From contig JACQOP010000053.1 of assembly GCA_016202485.1 (NCBI GenBank), positions 1 through 32,826 on the forward strand: 32,826 nucleotides of DNA. Direction: 5' to 3'. Made by a program: the position numbers and the translations under genes. This DNA comes from Chloroflexota bacterium. Its GTDB lineage: Bacteria; Chloroflexota; Dehalococcoidia; Lucifugimonadales; JACPCL1. The notes beneath the pieces are model-generated. The model saw only the letters and a list, made by a program, of their open reading frames with translations, searched no databases and was not told the DNA's origin. Positions 21,974 to 29,944 of the stretch are shown in pieces (position 1 is the stretch's first letter; every line of letters starts with the position of its first letter).

Positions 21974-22792
21974 TTACGCCCCTATTTTGGCCACCACGTA
22001 TTGCCGGGTCCCCCTGGGGGTTGGTACATCAACCCTATCGCCCACGCCGTGGTCCAGGATTGCGCGCCCAAGGGGTGAGGCGTCGGAGATTTTGCCAGCG
22101 GCCGGGTCGGTTTCCCGCGAGTCCACCAGCATGTAGGAGAACTCCTGACCTGTCAGGGTGTCTTTGAGCTGGACCTGAGAGCCAACGGTAATGCGCATGA
22201 GGCTGTGATAGACCTGGGGTGTACCATCCAGGATGGTGGCGGTCTTCAGGAGATTCTCCAACTCGCGGATGCGGGCCTCGGTCTGGCCCTGGAGTTCACG
22301 AGCAGCGTCCAGTGGAGAGTTTTCAGTGATGTCCTTTGTAGCGGCAGCCTTGCGAATCTCCTCTGCGAGGAGAGGGCGCTGGGCCTTGAGGGCGGCGAGT
22401 TCCTCTTGCAGGTGCTGATAGCCCTCGGGAGTGAGCTGATTGACGGGGTTCAGTCTGGCAGGCCGGCCATTGGCTGCGGCATTGCGCCTGGGCAGACGGC
22501 GAAGTTTGGCGTGGCTTGCCAAGTTGGCGCCGGTGAGGCCTTCGTGATGTAAATAGGCCAGGAATTTTTTTGTGGTAGTAAGCCGCTGTGCTTTATCGTC
22601 ACCCACTCCTTCCAGGGTGGCGCAATAGTTTTCCACCATGAGGGGAGTGAGGGAGTCTACGGGAAGGTCTCTTCCGCACCAGCGTGCGAATCGCAAGAGC
22701 TCTTGTTGAGCAAAGGAAGGGTCTTTCTCACTATGGTCTTGAAGGAAGGAAGCGCAGGCCTCCGAAAGGGCAGTCTGGGCAAGGGGTCTCAA
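21974..22792 (-). CDS. GreA/GreB-type transcript cleavage factor with N-terminal SAM-like domain
   Basis: This 272-aa protein is longer than ordinary GreA (about 158 aa). Residues about 1-100 look like the core-binding SAM-like helical domain of tyrosine recombinases (FLQDHSEKDPSF, LLRFARWCGRD, VENYCATLEG and TTKKFLAYLHHEGL). No recombinase catalytic domain follows. Residues about 117-272 are GreA-like: LTPEGYQHLQEELAALK opens the coiled coil, its tip keeps the acidic pair Asp154 and Glu157 (KDITENSPLDAARE), and the C-terminal FKBP-like part ends SPLGRAILDHGVGDRVDV. It should enter the RNA polymerase secondary channel and stimulate cleavage of backtracked RNA. TTG 22792 is chosen because AGGAGGT lies just upstream; a GTG at 22831 would include that site within the coding region. 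Confidence 0.85.
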   Translation of the reverse strand: MRPLAQTALSEACASFLQDHSEKDPSFAQQELLRFARWCGRDLPVDSLTPLMVENYCATLEGVGDDKAQRLTTTKKFLAYLHHEGLTGANLASHAKLRRLPRRNAAANGRPARLNPVNQLTPEGYQHLQEELAALKAQRPLLAEEIRKAAATKDITENSPLDAARELQGQTEARIRELENLLKTATILDGTPQVYHSLMRITVGSQVQLKDTLTGQEFSYMLVDSRETDPAAGKISDASPLGRAILDHGVGDRVDVPTPRGTRQYVVAKIGA

Positions 22793-22859
22793 GGGTACCT
22801 CCTTATTTCTCCTATTGATTTTAGGCGTCACTGCCGAGTGCTGTCAAATCAAGCTACCC

Positions 22860-22889
22860 TTGCGTCCGAAGGAGTGAATATCGCATAAT
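22860..22889 (+). promoter_or_regulatory. Possible promoter of tRNA-Thr
   Basis: TTGCGT (22860-22865) and CATAAT (22884-22889) are 18 bp apart, about 30 bp upstream of the tRNA. The match is moderate. Confidence 0.45.
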
Positions 22890-22917
22890 CAAAGCTGTTT
22901 GTTCATAGATTGCGCCT

Positions 22918-22992
22918 GCCACCGTAGCTCAGCGGTAGAGCAGCTGTTTCGTAAACAGCAGGTCCTCGGTTCAAATCCGAGCGGTGGCTCCA
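22918..22992 (+). tRNA. tRNA-Thr (anticodon CGU)
   Basis: A standard cloverleaf. Acceptor GCCACCG pairs with CGGTGGC, the anticodon stem GCTGT/ACAGC closes loop TTCGTAA (anticodon CGT, reading ACG), the T loop is TTCAAAT, the discriminator is T, and CCA is encoded at 22990-22992. Confidence 0.96.
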
Positions 22993-23044
22993 GACCCTAC
23001 ACTCCTCCCCACCTTAGGCTGGAAAGAGACGGTCACGAGAGCCT

Positions 23045-23224
23045 ATGAAACGCGCCAACTGGTATGCCGACCATCCTGCCGCCTGCACCTGTGCGGAGTG
23101 TACGGCCCGTGGGGCCGACATGCGCCGTTTCAACGAGGCGACTGCTGGGAGGGGGAAGATTGGCCGCAACGAGGTATGCCCCTGTGGGAGCGGGAAGAAA
23201 TACAAGAAGTGCCACGGGGTTTGA
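23045..23224 (+). CDS. 59-aa SEC-C motif protein
   Basis: This short gene starts about 50 bp after tRNA-Thr and encodes 59 residues. Its C-terminus is a clear SEC-C zinc-binding motif, [19 protein letters not shown], with Cys45, Cys47, Cys56 and His57 as ligands, as at the end of SecA and in many small or fused proteins. The N-terminal half has another cysteine cluster, CTCAEC (14-19), which could form a second metal site. The role is unknown; SEC-C modules often mediate protein or ribosome contact. No strong ribosome site precedes ATG 23045 (GAGAGCCT lies close upstream), so the start is less certain than the motif. It could be expressed from the tRNA promoter. Confidence 0.75.
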   Translation: MKRANWYADHPAACTCAECTARGADMRRFNEATAGRGKIGRNEVCPCGSGKKYKKCHGV

Positions 23225-23437
23225 CAGCGCCAAGGGCCGGCAGCCAGACCTATACCCTAAGACTGCCCACCTAACCGGGTGCTAAAGAACTTCCGTCTGG
23301 TGTCCTGGCCCACCCCCAAAGGGAACAAGTCGACTCCCTGGGACGCCCCAGCCCTCGCTTCCTTGCTCCGCTCAAAGCAGGCTCAGGAGGGTTTGCCCCT
23401 TAGTACTCCTCCCTTTTAGAAGCCTGCTAGCCTTTTG

Positions 23438-24406
23438 TCAAGCCACCCCTGCCCGCTCACGGAGCTCCTCAGGAGTGAAAGGGGTTTGGACGGGGGCGAT
23501 GACCTCCCGGGCCAGGCGCTCAACCTGGGAGACCCACAGCTCCGGCGGGCAGGCAGGACGCAGGACGAACTTGGTGACGCCCACGGCGCCGTACTGGTTG
23601 ACTCGTGCGATGATGTCCTCCGCCGTGCCCACTGCGGTGTAGGCAGAAGGGGGAACATCCTGTCTCCGAGCGCCCGCCGCCTGGGGGAGCAGGCGCTCGG
23701 CTTCCTGGCGGGTGTCGCTGATGGCGCAGGTGAGGTAGACGCCGTAGTGGTCCTCGGGGACTTCACGGCCTGCTTCGGCGGCATAGCGGCGTATGGCCTC
23801 CACGCCAGCCCCTGCTTCCCCCGCCGTAACGGCGGAGGGCAACCAGCCATCGCCCAGGCGGCCGGTGCGGCGCAGGGCGGCGTCGCTGCGACCGCCGATC
23901 CAGATGGGCGGCCCCGGCTGCTGCACCGGCCTGGGCGCTATGGCCACATCCTGGAACCGGTAGTAGCGGCCCTGGAAGCTGGCCCGCTCCTGGGACCACA
24001 GGAGGCGCATGGCCTGGATAGCCTCCTCGGTGCGGCCGGCACGCTGGGCTTTGGAGACGCCCACGGCGTCGTACTCGGCGGGGTCCTCCTGGCCCAGGCC
24101 AGCCACCAGGAGGGTACGCCCGTTAGAGAGAAAGTCCAGGGTGGCAAGCTCCTTGGCCAGGACTACCGGGTGGCGCAGGGCCAAGGTGATGGCGCTGACG
24201 CCGAACTTCATGCGCTTGCTAACGGCGGCCAGGGCGGCCATGGCGACGACGGGCTCCAGGACGCCCTGGGGGCCGACGACGCGGTCGCTGAACCACAGGG
24301 AGTCCACGCCGATGTCCTCGCAGCGGGCGATGAAGTCGTGGAAGGCGGAGGCGCGGCGCTCCGGGAAGGGCCACGTCCCCATACCAATGCCAATGCGGAG
24401 TTTCAT
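23438..24406 (-). CDS. Luciferase-like (LLM class) F420-dependent oxidoreductase
   Basis: This 322-aa protein is a (beta/alpha)8-barrel of the bacterial luciferase superfamily. It has the N-terminal strand LRIGIGMGTWPFPE, DSLWFSDRVVGP, MKFGVSAITLALRHPVVLAKELATLDFLSNGRTLLVAGLG, and PGPPIWIGGRSDAALRRTGRLGDGWLP, which are typical of the F420-using branch. It is expected to transfer hydride to or from F420; the substrate is unknown. NpdG in the same window supports F420 in this organism. ATG 24406 follows GGAGG. It appears monocistronic; the next gene upstream ends 36 bp away. Confidence 0.9.
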   Translation of the reverse strand: MKLRIGIGMGTWPFPERRASAFHDFIARCEDIGVDSLWFSDRVVGPQGVLEPVVAMAALAAVSKRMKFGVSAITLALRHPVVLAKELATLDFLSNGRTLLVAGLGQEDPAEYDAVGVSKAQRAGRTEEAIQAMRLLWSQERASFQGRYYRFQDVAIAPRPVQQPGPPIWIGGRSDAALRRTGRLGDGWLPSAVTAGEAGAGVEAIRRYAAEAGREVPEDHYGVYLTCAISDTRQEAERLLPQAAGARRQDVPPSAYTAVGTAEDIIARVNQYGAVGVTKFVLRPACPPELWVSQVERLAREVIAPVQTPFTPEELRERAGVA

Positions 24407-24442
24407 GCTGCCTCCTATGCTTTTCAGCCGCGCTATTTCTGT

Positions 24443-25225
24443 TCACTGGCGAGGGAGTTTATAGCGTATGGTGAGGTTTGCGCCTCTCCCTTTTGGTGGT
24501 TCTTCCACAATTAAGTCGCCATCCCGCATTTCCTGTCGCATTACGTTGCAACACGTTGGCATTTGATGATGAGGGCCAGGGTAGCCACCAAGCTCACGAT
24601 GAAGTGCTCCTGAGTTAACATCTAGGAAGGGCGTGCCCTTCTCTGATGCCTCGCTCAGCTTCGTGCGTAGTGCTTTTCTGAAGTCCTCGGCGCGGAGTCT
24701 AGGCCGCTCCTCCCTTGCTTTCAACCAGCGTTTCAAAGATTCATGACTTTCCATGGATGGCCGCCCAGCCAGCAAACCTTCAACGCTGATATCCTCGTCC
24801 AGGTCTTCCCAATGGATACCCTCTCCTCTGGCAATAAACCTCCAGTTGGCACGCTCCTTTGGCGTACGCTGGACGAGCCTTGGGTACCAAATCAAAGGCA
24901 CGGTTATTGTGCGCCCATCCCGTAGCGCCACAGTGAGGCGGTCTTCGGTCACCTCAACGTTTTGTGCGTCAGGCACTTCAATTTGAACGATGGAAGTAGC
25001 CATTCCATGCCTCCAATAAAATAAAACCGACCGATGCTCTTCCACGATTCTTCGGATGTGCCAAAGCTCTACATCGGTGAATCCGTTGTTATTCGCCAAA
25101 CTTACAGGGTTTAGCCAAAACTTTGCTCGCTTGCTTTCCCGTTCAACGTGTACATGTGCGGGTTCAGGGCCATCGCTGGCAAAAAAGTAAAATCGGTAGC
25201 CTTGAACCCGCAACGCGGTGGGCAC
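24443..25225 (-). CDS. DUF4160-DUF2442 fusion with a third C-terminal domain
   Basis: This 260-aa protein joins two small families that are usually separate neighbouring genes. Residues about 1-72 match DUF4160 (LRVQGYRFYFFASDGPEPAHVHVERE, then KFWLNPV). Residues about 75-155 match DUF2442 (VEVTEDRLTVALRDGRTITVPL, WYPRL, then GIHWEDLDEDISVEGLLAG). Residues about 165-260 form a further domain ending LHRELGGYPGPHHQMPTCC and GANLTIRYKLPR, which I cannot name with certainty. DUF4160/DUF2442 pairs are suspected toxin-antitoxin modules, but this is not established. The start is GTG 25225 with AGAGGG seven bases upstream; an overlapping ATG is in another frame. It lies 24 bp downstream of aroC and may be cotranscribed. 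Confidence 0.82.
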   Translation of the reverse strand: MPTALRVQGYRFYFFASDGPEPAHVHVERESKRAKFWLNPVSLANNNGFTDVELWHIRRIVEEHRSVLFYWRHGMATSIVQIEVPDAQNVEVTEDRLTVALRDGRTITVPLIWYPRLVQRTPKERANWRFIARGEGIHWEDLDEDISVEGLLAGRPSMESHESLKRWLKAREERPRLRAEDFRKALRTKLSEASEKGTPFLDVNSGALHRELGGYPGPHHQMPTCCNVMRQEMRDGDLIVEEPPKGRGANLTIRYKLPRQ

Positions 25226-25249
25226 GGCATTCCCTCTTCTTAAGCATGT

Positions 25250-26479
25250 CTACCACCTCTCACCCTCAGGAGTGATGCCAGGGCGGGCGCTGGGGGTCAG
25301 GGCCTGCTTTGGGCCAACTTCCCGCAGGGCCTTCAGGTAGCCCTCGTAGTTGCGGCGGGTCTCCTTCAGATGGTCACCGCCGAACTTTTCAATGAAGCAT
25401 TTGGCCAGGATGGTGGCCATGACGGCCTCGCCGATGACGCAGGCGGGGGGCACCTGGCAGATATCGCTGCGCTCGTAGTGGGCTTGGACGATCTCGCCCG
25501 TTTCCAGGTCTACGGAGGGCAAAGGCTTGCTGAGGGTGGAGATGGGCTTGAGGGCCATACGAGCGACAATGGGCTCGCCGCTGCTCATGCCGCCCTCAAT
25601 GCCACCGGCGCGGTTGGTGATGTGGTGGAAGGGGCGGGCATCGCCGTCCCAGGGTTGAATGATATCGTGAACCATGGAGCCAGGGAGCTCGGTGTTAGCG
25701 AAGCCGGAGCCGATCTCCACGCCCTTGACGGCCTGGATGCTCATCATGCCCTGGGCGATGAGGCCGTCCAGCTTCTGGTCCCACTGGATGAAGCTGCCCA
25801 AGCCGATGGGCGCGCCATAGGCGATGACCTCAAAGACGCCACCGGCGGTATTGCCGATGTCCCGGCAGTAGTCAATGTGGGCCATCATGGCCTTGGCCGC
25901 TTCGGGGTCTGAGGTGCGGACGGGGGACTGCTCCACGGCGTCCCAGTCAATGGTGTCCGGCATCCTGGCCTTGATGGTGCCGATGGTGAGGACGTGGCTG
26001 TGGATTGCTATGCCGAACTCCTCCAGGAAGCGGCGGGCGACGGCGCCGGCGGCCACGCGGGCGGCGGTCTCCCGGGCGCTGGAGCGCTCCAGTATGGGGC
26101 GGACGTCGCTGACGCTGTACTTGAAGACGCCGGGGAAGTCGGCATGTCCGGGGCGGAGGCGGGTGACGCGGCGGACCTTGGCGTCGTCATCCACGGGAGT
26201 GACGGACATGGCCTCGGTCCAGTTGGCGAAGTCGCGGTTCTCCACCCACATGGCGATGGGGCCGCCCATGGTGAAGCCGTGGCGGACGCCGGAGAGGATT
26301 TCGGCGCGGTCCACCTCAAGTTGCTGGCGGGGGCCGCGTCCGTAGCCCTGCTGGCGGCGTCGCATGTGCTTTTCTATGTAGTCCTCGCTGATGGGAACGC
26401 CGGCGGGGATGCCCTCTATGATGGCGACGCCTCCTTTGCCGTGGGACTCGCCTGCGGTAAAGTACCGGAAGACTGGCAT
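25250..26479 (-). CDS. aroC: Chorismate synthase
   Basis: This 409-aa protein matches chorismate synthase throughout: FTAGESHGKGGVAIIEGIPAG at the N-terminus, RPGHADFPGVFKY, RSSARETAARVAAGAVARRFL, then NRAGGIEGGMSSGEPIVARMALKPI and CVIGEAVMATILA. It makes chorismate from 5-enolpyruvylshikimate-3-phosphate using reduced FMN, the last step of the shikimate pathway, in the cytosol. ATG 26479 is chosen because it starts the family consensus and follows GGAG; the frame extends 24 codons upstream without similarity. No other shikimate gene is in the window. Confidence 0.97.
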   Translation of the reverse strand: MPVFRYFTAGESHGKGGVAIIEGIPAGVPISEDYIEKHMRRRQQGYGRGPRQQLEVDRAEILSGVRHGFTMGGPIAMWVENRDFANWTEAMSVTPVDDDAKVRRVTRLRPGHADFPGVFKYSVSDVRPILERSSARETAARVAAGAVARRFLEEFGIAIHSHVLTIGTIKARMPDTIDWDAVEQSPVRTSDPEAAKAMMAHIDYCRDIGNTAGGVFEVIAYGAPIGLGSFIQWDQKLDGLIAQGMMSIQAVKGVEIGSGFANTELPGSMVHDIIQPWDGDARPFHHITNRAGGIEGGMSSGEPIVARMALKPISTLSKPLPSVDLETGEIVQAHYERSDICQVPPACVIGEAVMATILAKCFIEKFGGDHLKETRRNYEGYLKALREVGPKQALTPSARPGITPEGERW

Positions 26480-26909
26480 GGGTCTGCTCCTGCGGTGGAT
26501 GGGCCAGGGGACGCTGGCCTTGCAGGGTCTAGCATAGCAGAGGAAGGGCAAAGGGGGGAGGGGGCGGCTGTCTGATTGTTTTTCTTGGGTAAGAGAAGGT
26601 GGGCTGGTGGGGCTGGTCCTGCTGGGTAGGGGAGAGGGGATTCGTTTTTATTTTTAGTGGAAACGAATGGGAGGTCCTGCACCACCGCTTCTGTTTCCAG
26701 GGGGTTGTTTTATTTTTCTGTGGAAACAACATCCCCTGGCCGTGCCAGGGGATGTGGGAGTGGCCTGCTCATGGGATGAGGATAGCAGGAAAGGCAGAGG
26801 TAGTAGAGGAAGAGGCAAATGGCAGGGGGAAGTGCCCTTGACCCGTGGGCCTAGGGAGCCTAGGATTGGGCACATCGTGCGGGATCTTGCTATGAAAGGA
26901 GAGAGGGCG
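26480..26909. other. Intergenic region with a series of stem-loops
   Basis: About 430 bp between divergent genes. The open frames here are low-complexity and lack support. The main content is three hairpins. ATTCGTTT/AAACGAAT (26640-26647/26661-26668) and GTTGTTT/AAACAAC (26704-26710/26724-26730) have similar 13-base loops containing ATTTTT and ending GTGG. ACATCCCCTGGC/GCCAGGGGATGT (26729-26740/26744-26755) is a perfect 12-bp stem. CCAGGGG at 26697-26703 could alternatively pair with the CCCCTGG of the third stem. The region may be a leader RNA of the downstream gene or part of a dispersed repeat. Confidence 0.55.
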
Positions 26910-27740
26910 ATGGAAGAGGTTGCCCCCGGCATTCATAAGATTTGCTATGACCCGGAGCTACGGCCGGGCGTCTTCAATACCAACTCCTACATGGTCATCG
27001 GGCGGGAGGCCACGGCGCTTATAGACACGGGCTGGAACCGGCCGGAGGAGGTGCAGGCCAGGCTGGAGTATATCCAGCGGACGCCCCACACGCCCATAGG
27101 GTACATCATCATCACCCACCGGCACGGGGCCAACGTGGGAGGGGCGGCGGCTATCCAGAAGGCCCACGGGGGCGTGATTATGAGCCATCCGGTGGAGAAG
27201 GAGCACATTGACGCAGCCCTGGAGGGGCCGAAGGTGGAACGGACGGTGGCGGACGGTGAGACGATACGCCTGGGGGACCTGACCCTGGAGTTCATCCACG
27301 CCTCTGGCCACACCTTCGGCAGCCTTGGGGTGTTTCTGCGTGAGCGGCGGGCGCTGTTCACAGGGGATAACGTGATGGGAGAGGGAACATCGGTGGTGAA
27401 CCCGGGACAAGGGGACATTGGGGAGTTCATGGAGACGATGGAGAAGCTCCTGCGGTACAACGCGCAGGTCATCTATCCCGGGCAGGGGCCTGTCGTGAGG
27501 GATCCCAAGGGGAAGCTGGAGGAGCTGATTGCCCACCGGCGGGAGCGGGAGAACCAGGTGCTGTCCCAATTGGCCAGCGGCCCGAAGACGGTGGAGGAGA
27601 TGTTCCGGGCTATCTACACGGACCTGGATGAGCGGCGGCACAACATGGCGCGGAACCAGGTGCGGAGCCACCTGGGGAAGTTGCAGCGGGAAGGCAGGGT
27701 GACGATGCCGGATGAGGGGGCGACGTACCGGCTGGCGTGA
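26910..27740 (+). CDS. Metallo-beta-lactamase-fold hydrolase with altered metal motif
   Basis: This 276-aa protein has an N-terminal MBL fold (about 1-205) and a C-terminal helical winged-helix-like region (about 215-276), an overall layout like LACTB2/RNase-Z-distant hydrolases. The usual H-x-H-x-D-H motif reads HRHGAN (residues 70-75): both first His are present, but the metal-2 Asp and His are replaced by Ala74 and Asn75. The later His (ASGHTFGS) and Asp (FTGDN) are kept. It may therefore bind one metal or have a different activity. ATG 26910 follows AAGGAG by eight bases; upstream in-frame ATGs would include this site. It lies 25 bp before the LprG-like gene and probably shares its transcript. 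Confidence 0.85.
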   Translation: MEEVAPGIHKICYDPELRPGVFNTNSYMVIGREATALIDTGWNRPEEVQARLEYIQRTPHTPIGYIIITHRHGANVGGAAAIQKAHGGVIMSHPVEKEHIDAALEGPKVERTVADGETIRLGDLTLEFIHASGHTFGSLGVFLRERRALFTGDNVMGEGTSVVNPGQGDIGEFMETMEKLLRYNAQVIYPGQGPVVRDPKGKLEELIAHRRERENQVLSQLASGPKTVEEMFRAIYTDLDERRHNMARNQVRSHLGKLQREGRVTMPDEGATYRLA

Positions 27741-27765
27741 GGCCCTATCGGGCCAGGGAGGCGTA

Positions 27766-28464
27766 ATGCGCAGACTCTCCATGTCCGTCCTGCTGGCACT
27801 CCTGGCAGTGCTGGCGGCTTCGTGCGGGGTGCTTTCTCCTGCAACACCGACGGCCACAGCCCGATCGGTGCTGGAGAAGGCGTCGCTGCGCATGAGCGCC
27901 TTGCAGACCGCGGCTTTTCTCCTGGAACATGAGCAAGGGACCACGCCGCTCATGCCTGGGGTGGGGATGAGGTCGGTGGAGGGGCGGGTTGTGCTGCCCA
28001 GCAGCTTTGAGCTGGAGGTAAGCGCGCTAGCCGCTTTTATGAGCGCAGCCATCAAGGTCAAAGTGGTAGCTCAGGGAGACGAAGCCTTCATGACAGACCC
28101 CATCTCTGGCGCGTGGCAGCGTGTGGACCCGGAGGCGCTGCCCTTTGATTTCCGGGACCTGGGCAGGACGCTGGGGGATATTGTTATGGGGATACAGGAG
28201 CCGGCCTTTGGCGGAGAGGAGCGGATAGGAGGAGTGCAAATGCGAATCATCACAGGGTGGGTTGCCACGGAGAGCCTCAGGCGGCTGGTACCAGGGGCGC
28301 TGGAGGGGGAGAAGGTGGAGCTGCAGGTGTGGCTGGAGGAAGAGGGGCTGCTGAGGAAGGCGCGTATCCAGGGGAAGGCCGTGGCGGGAGATACTGGGGA
28401 GTCTGTGAGGGTACTGACTCTGCACTCTTTTGACCAGCCGGTGCAGATCACGTTGCCGGGGTAG
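27766..28464 (+). CDS. LppX/LprAFG-family lipoprotein
   Basis: This 232-aa protein has a lipoprotein signal ending LAASC (Cys20) and a body fitting the LppX_LprAFG family: ARSVLEKASLRMSALQTAAFLLEHEQG at the start, strands such as VEGRVVLPSSFELEV and VKVVAQGDEAFMT, and SGAWQRVDPEALPF. Mycobacterial LprG has a hydrophobic cavity that carries triacylated lipids between membranes. Here the next gene is an MFS transporter 19 bp away, reproducing the lprG-Rv1410c (P55) arrangement. ATG 27766 follows GGGAGG. A lipid-carrier role is inferred from family and context. Confidence 0.82.
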   Translation: MRRLSMSVLLALLAVLAASCGVLSPATPTATARSVLEKASLRMSALQTAAFLLEHEQGTTPLMPGVGMRSVEGRVVLPSSFELEVSALAAFMSAAIKVKVVAQGDEAFMTDPISGAWQRVDPEALPFDFRDLGRTLGDIVMGIQEPAFGGEERIGGVQMRIITGWVATESLRRLVPGALEGEKVELQVWLEEEGLLRKARIQGKAVAGDTGESVRVLTLHSFDQPVQITLPG

Positions 28465-28483
28465 GCAAGGCTAGCAGACGGAG

Positions 28484-29944
28484 ATGCACACCGTGACCCG
28501 CTGGCCCTGGGCAACCGTGCTGTTCATAGACCTGGCTGTGCTGTTTGCCGCCCTGGACCAGACGGTAGTGGTGACGGTGCTGCCGGAGGTGATGCTGGAC
28601 CTGGATGTGCCGCCGACGGAGCTGGACCGGGCGTCGTGGATTGTGACGGGGTATCTGCTGGGGTATACGGTGGCCATCCCCTTTGCGGCGCGCCTGTCGG
28701 ATGTGCACGGGCACGGGAGGATATTCAAGGCGTCTCTGGGGCTTTTTGCCCTGGGATCCTTTCTGGTGGCGGTGGCGCCGAGCTTGCCCTGGCTGGTGGC
28801 AGCGCGGGTGGCGCAGGCTGTTGGAGGGGGCGCGACTATCCCCATCGGCATGGCCCTGGCCACCCAGTCCCTGTCCCCTGGGAAGCGGGTCCTGGCGATA
28901 GGGACGGTGGGCGGGGCAGCGGAGGCCGGCGTGGTGCTGGGGCCGTTGTACGGGGGGTTGATTACGGCGGCGCTGGGATGGCGCTGGCTTTTCTGGCTCA
29001 ACCTGCCCCTGGCGGCAATCCTCCTGGCGGCCATCGCAGGCATCTCCTCCGGCCGCAACGCGGGTGCACGGATGGATTACAGGGGAGGGCTGCTGCTGGC
29101 GGCAGCGCTGGGCTTGCTGGTGGTCGCCGTGTCCCGGCGGGAGCTTTTTGCAGGGTCATCTCCCCTGCCCTACGGGGTGGGCGCCGCAGGGCTCGCTGTG
29201 GCTGGCGGCCTGCTGTGGACGGAGATGCGAGTGCCCCAGCCGTTGCTGGCGGGGGTCTTCTTCCGTTCTCTGCCCGTAGTTTCTGCCCTGGGCCTGAAGC
29301 TCCTGGCAGGAGCGGCGTTGATCATGGCGATGGTGACCGTGCCCCTGATGGCGAACACCGTACTGGAGCGCAGCCCGCTGGAGGGGGGACTGCTGCTCAT
29401 GCGGCTTACGGGCAGCCTGGCCGCGGGCGCGCTGGCCGGAGGCTTTCTGGCGTACCGCCTGGGGCAGCGAGCGACAGGGGCAGCCGGTATGGGTATTGCC
29501 GCTGTGGGGCTTTTCCTTATGAGCGGGTGGGATACGCAGACGAGTGAACTGGGGTTTACAGGGCCGCTGGTTGTAGCCGGGCTGGGGTTTGGGCTGGTGA
29601 TTGCGCCTGCTGTGATGACGGCCATGGAAGCCGTGGGCTCGGACTACCAGGCGACGGCAGCATCGCTGGTGACTGTGGCGCGAATGATTGGAATGGCCCT
29701 GGGGATAGCGGCGCTGTCGGCCTGGGGGATGGAGCATTTCCAGGGGCTGACCTTCGGGCTAGAGTTTCCTCTCCAGGGTGTTGGAGAGACTGCCGAGGAC
29801 TATGCCACGCGGGTGGATGCATACCTGGGTGGGTTGACCGATGCGGGTGTTGCGCTGTTCCAGGACTTTTTCCGGGTGGCGGCGGTGATAGCTGCGCTGG
29901 CGGTGCTGCCTGCGCTGGGCCTGGGGAGTAGAGCCCGGGGTTGA
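28484..29944 (+). CDS. MFS transporter, DHA2 14-helix type (P55/Rv1410c-like)
   Basis: This 486-aa membrane protein has about 14 hydrophobic helices. Helix 1 contains LDQTVVVTVLPEV, the Asp-containing motif of the DHA2 family. The loop between helices 2 and 3 has ARLSDVHGHGRIF (motif A). Helix 5 has a Gly/Pro-rich segment, VVLGPLYGGLI, like motif C of antiporters. The family exports drugs or lipids with proton coupling. A short loop near residues 425-455 (GVGETAEDYATRVDAYLGG) precedes the last helix. It directly follows the LprG-like lipoprotein, with ACGGAG just upstream of the ATG. Whether it exports lipid as in mycobacteria is inference. Confidence 0.88.
   Translation: MHTVTRWPWATVLFIDLAVLFAALDQTVVVTVLPEVMLDLDVPPTELDRASWIVTGYLLGYTVAIPFAARLSDVHGHGRIFKASLGLFALGSFLVAVAPSLPWLVAARVAQAVGGGATIPIGMALATQSLSPGKRVLAIGTVGGAAEAGVVLGPLYGGLITAALGWRWLFWLNLPLAAILLAAIAGISSGRNAGARMDYRGGLLLAAALGLLVVAVSRRELFAGSSPLPYGVGAAGLAVAGGLLWTEMRVPQPLLAGVFFRSLPVVSALGLKLLAGAALIMAMVTVPLMANTVLERSPLEGGLLLMRLTGSLAAGALAGGFLAYRLGQRATGAAGMGIAAVGLFLMSGWDTQTSELGFTGPLVVAGLGFGLVIAPAVMTAMEAVGSDYQATAASLVTVARMIGMALGIAALSAWGMEHFQGLTFGLEFPLQGVGETAEDYATRVDAYLGGLTDAGVALFQDFFRVAAVIAALAVLPALGLGSRARG

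Noticed and set aside
21974-22792. Integrase gene or mobile element
   Set aside because: Only the SAM-like N-terminal domain resembles recombinases; the catalytic domain is absent and the rest is GreA. No attachment site was found at the nearby tRNA-Thr.
23225-23437. Further small gene between the SEC-C protein and the LLM oxidoreductase
   Set aside because: No open frame with a ribosome site or motif was found; the stretch is treated as intergenic.
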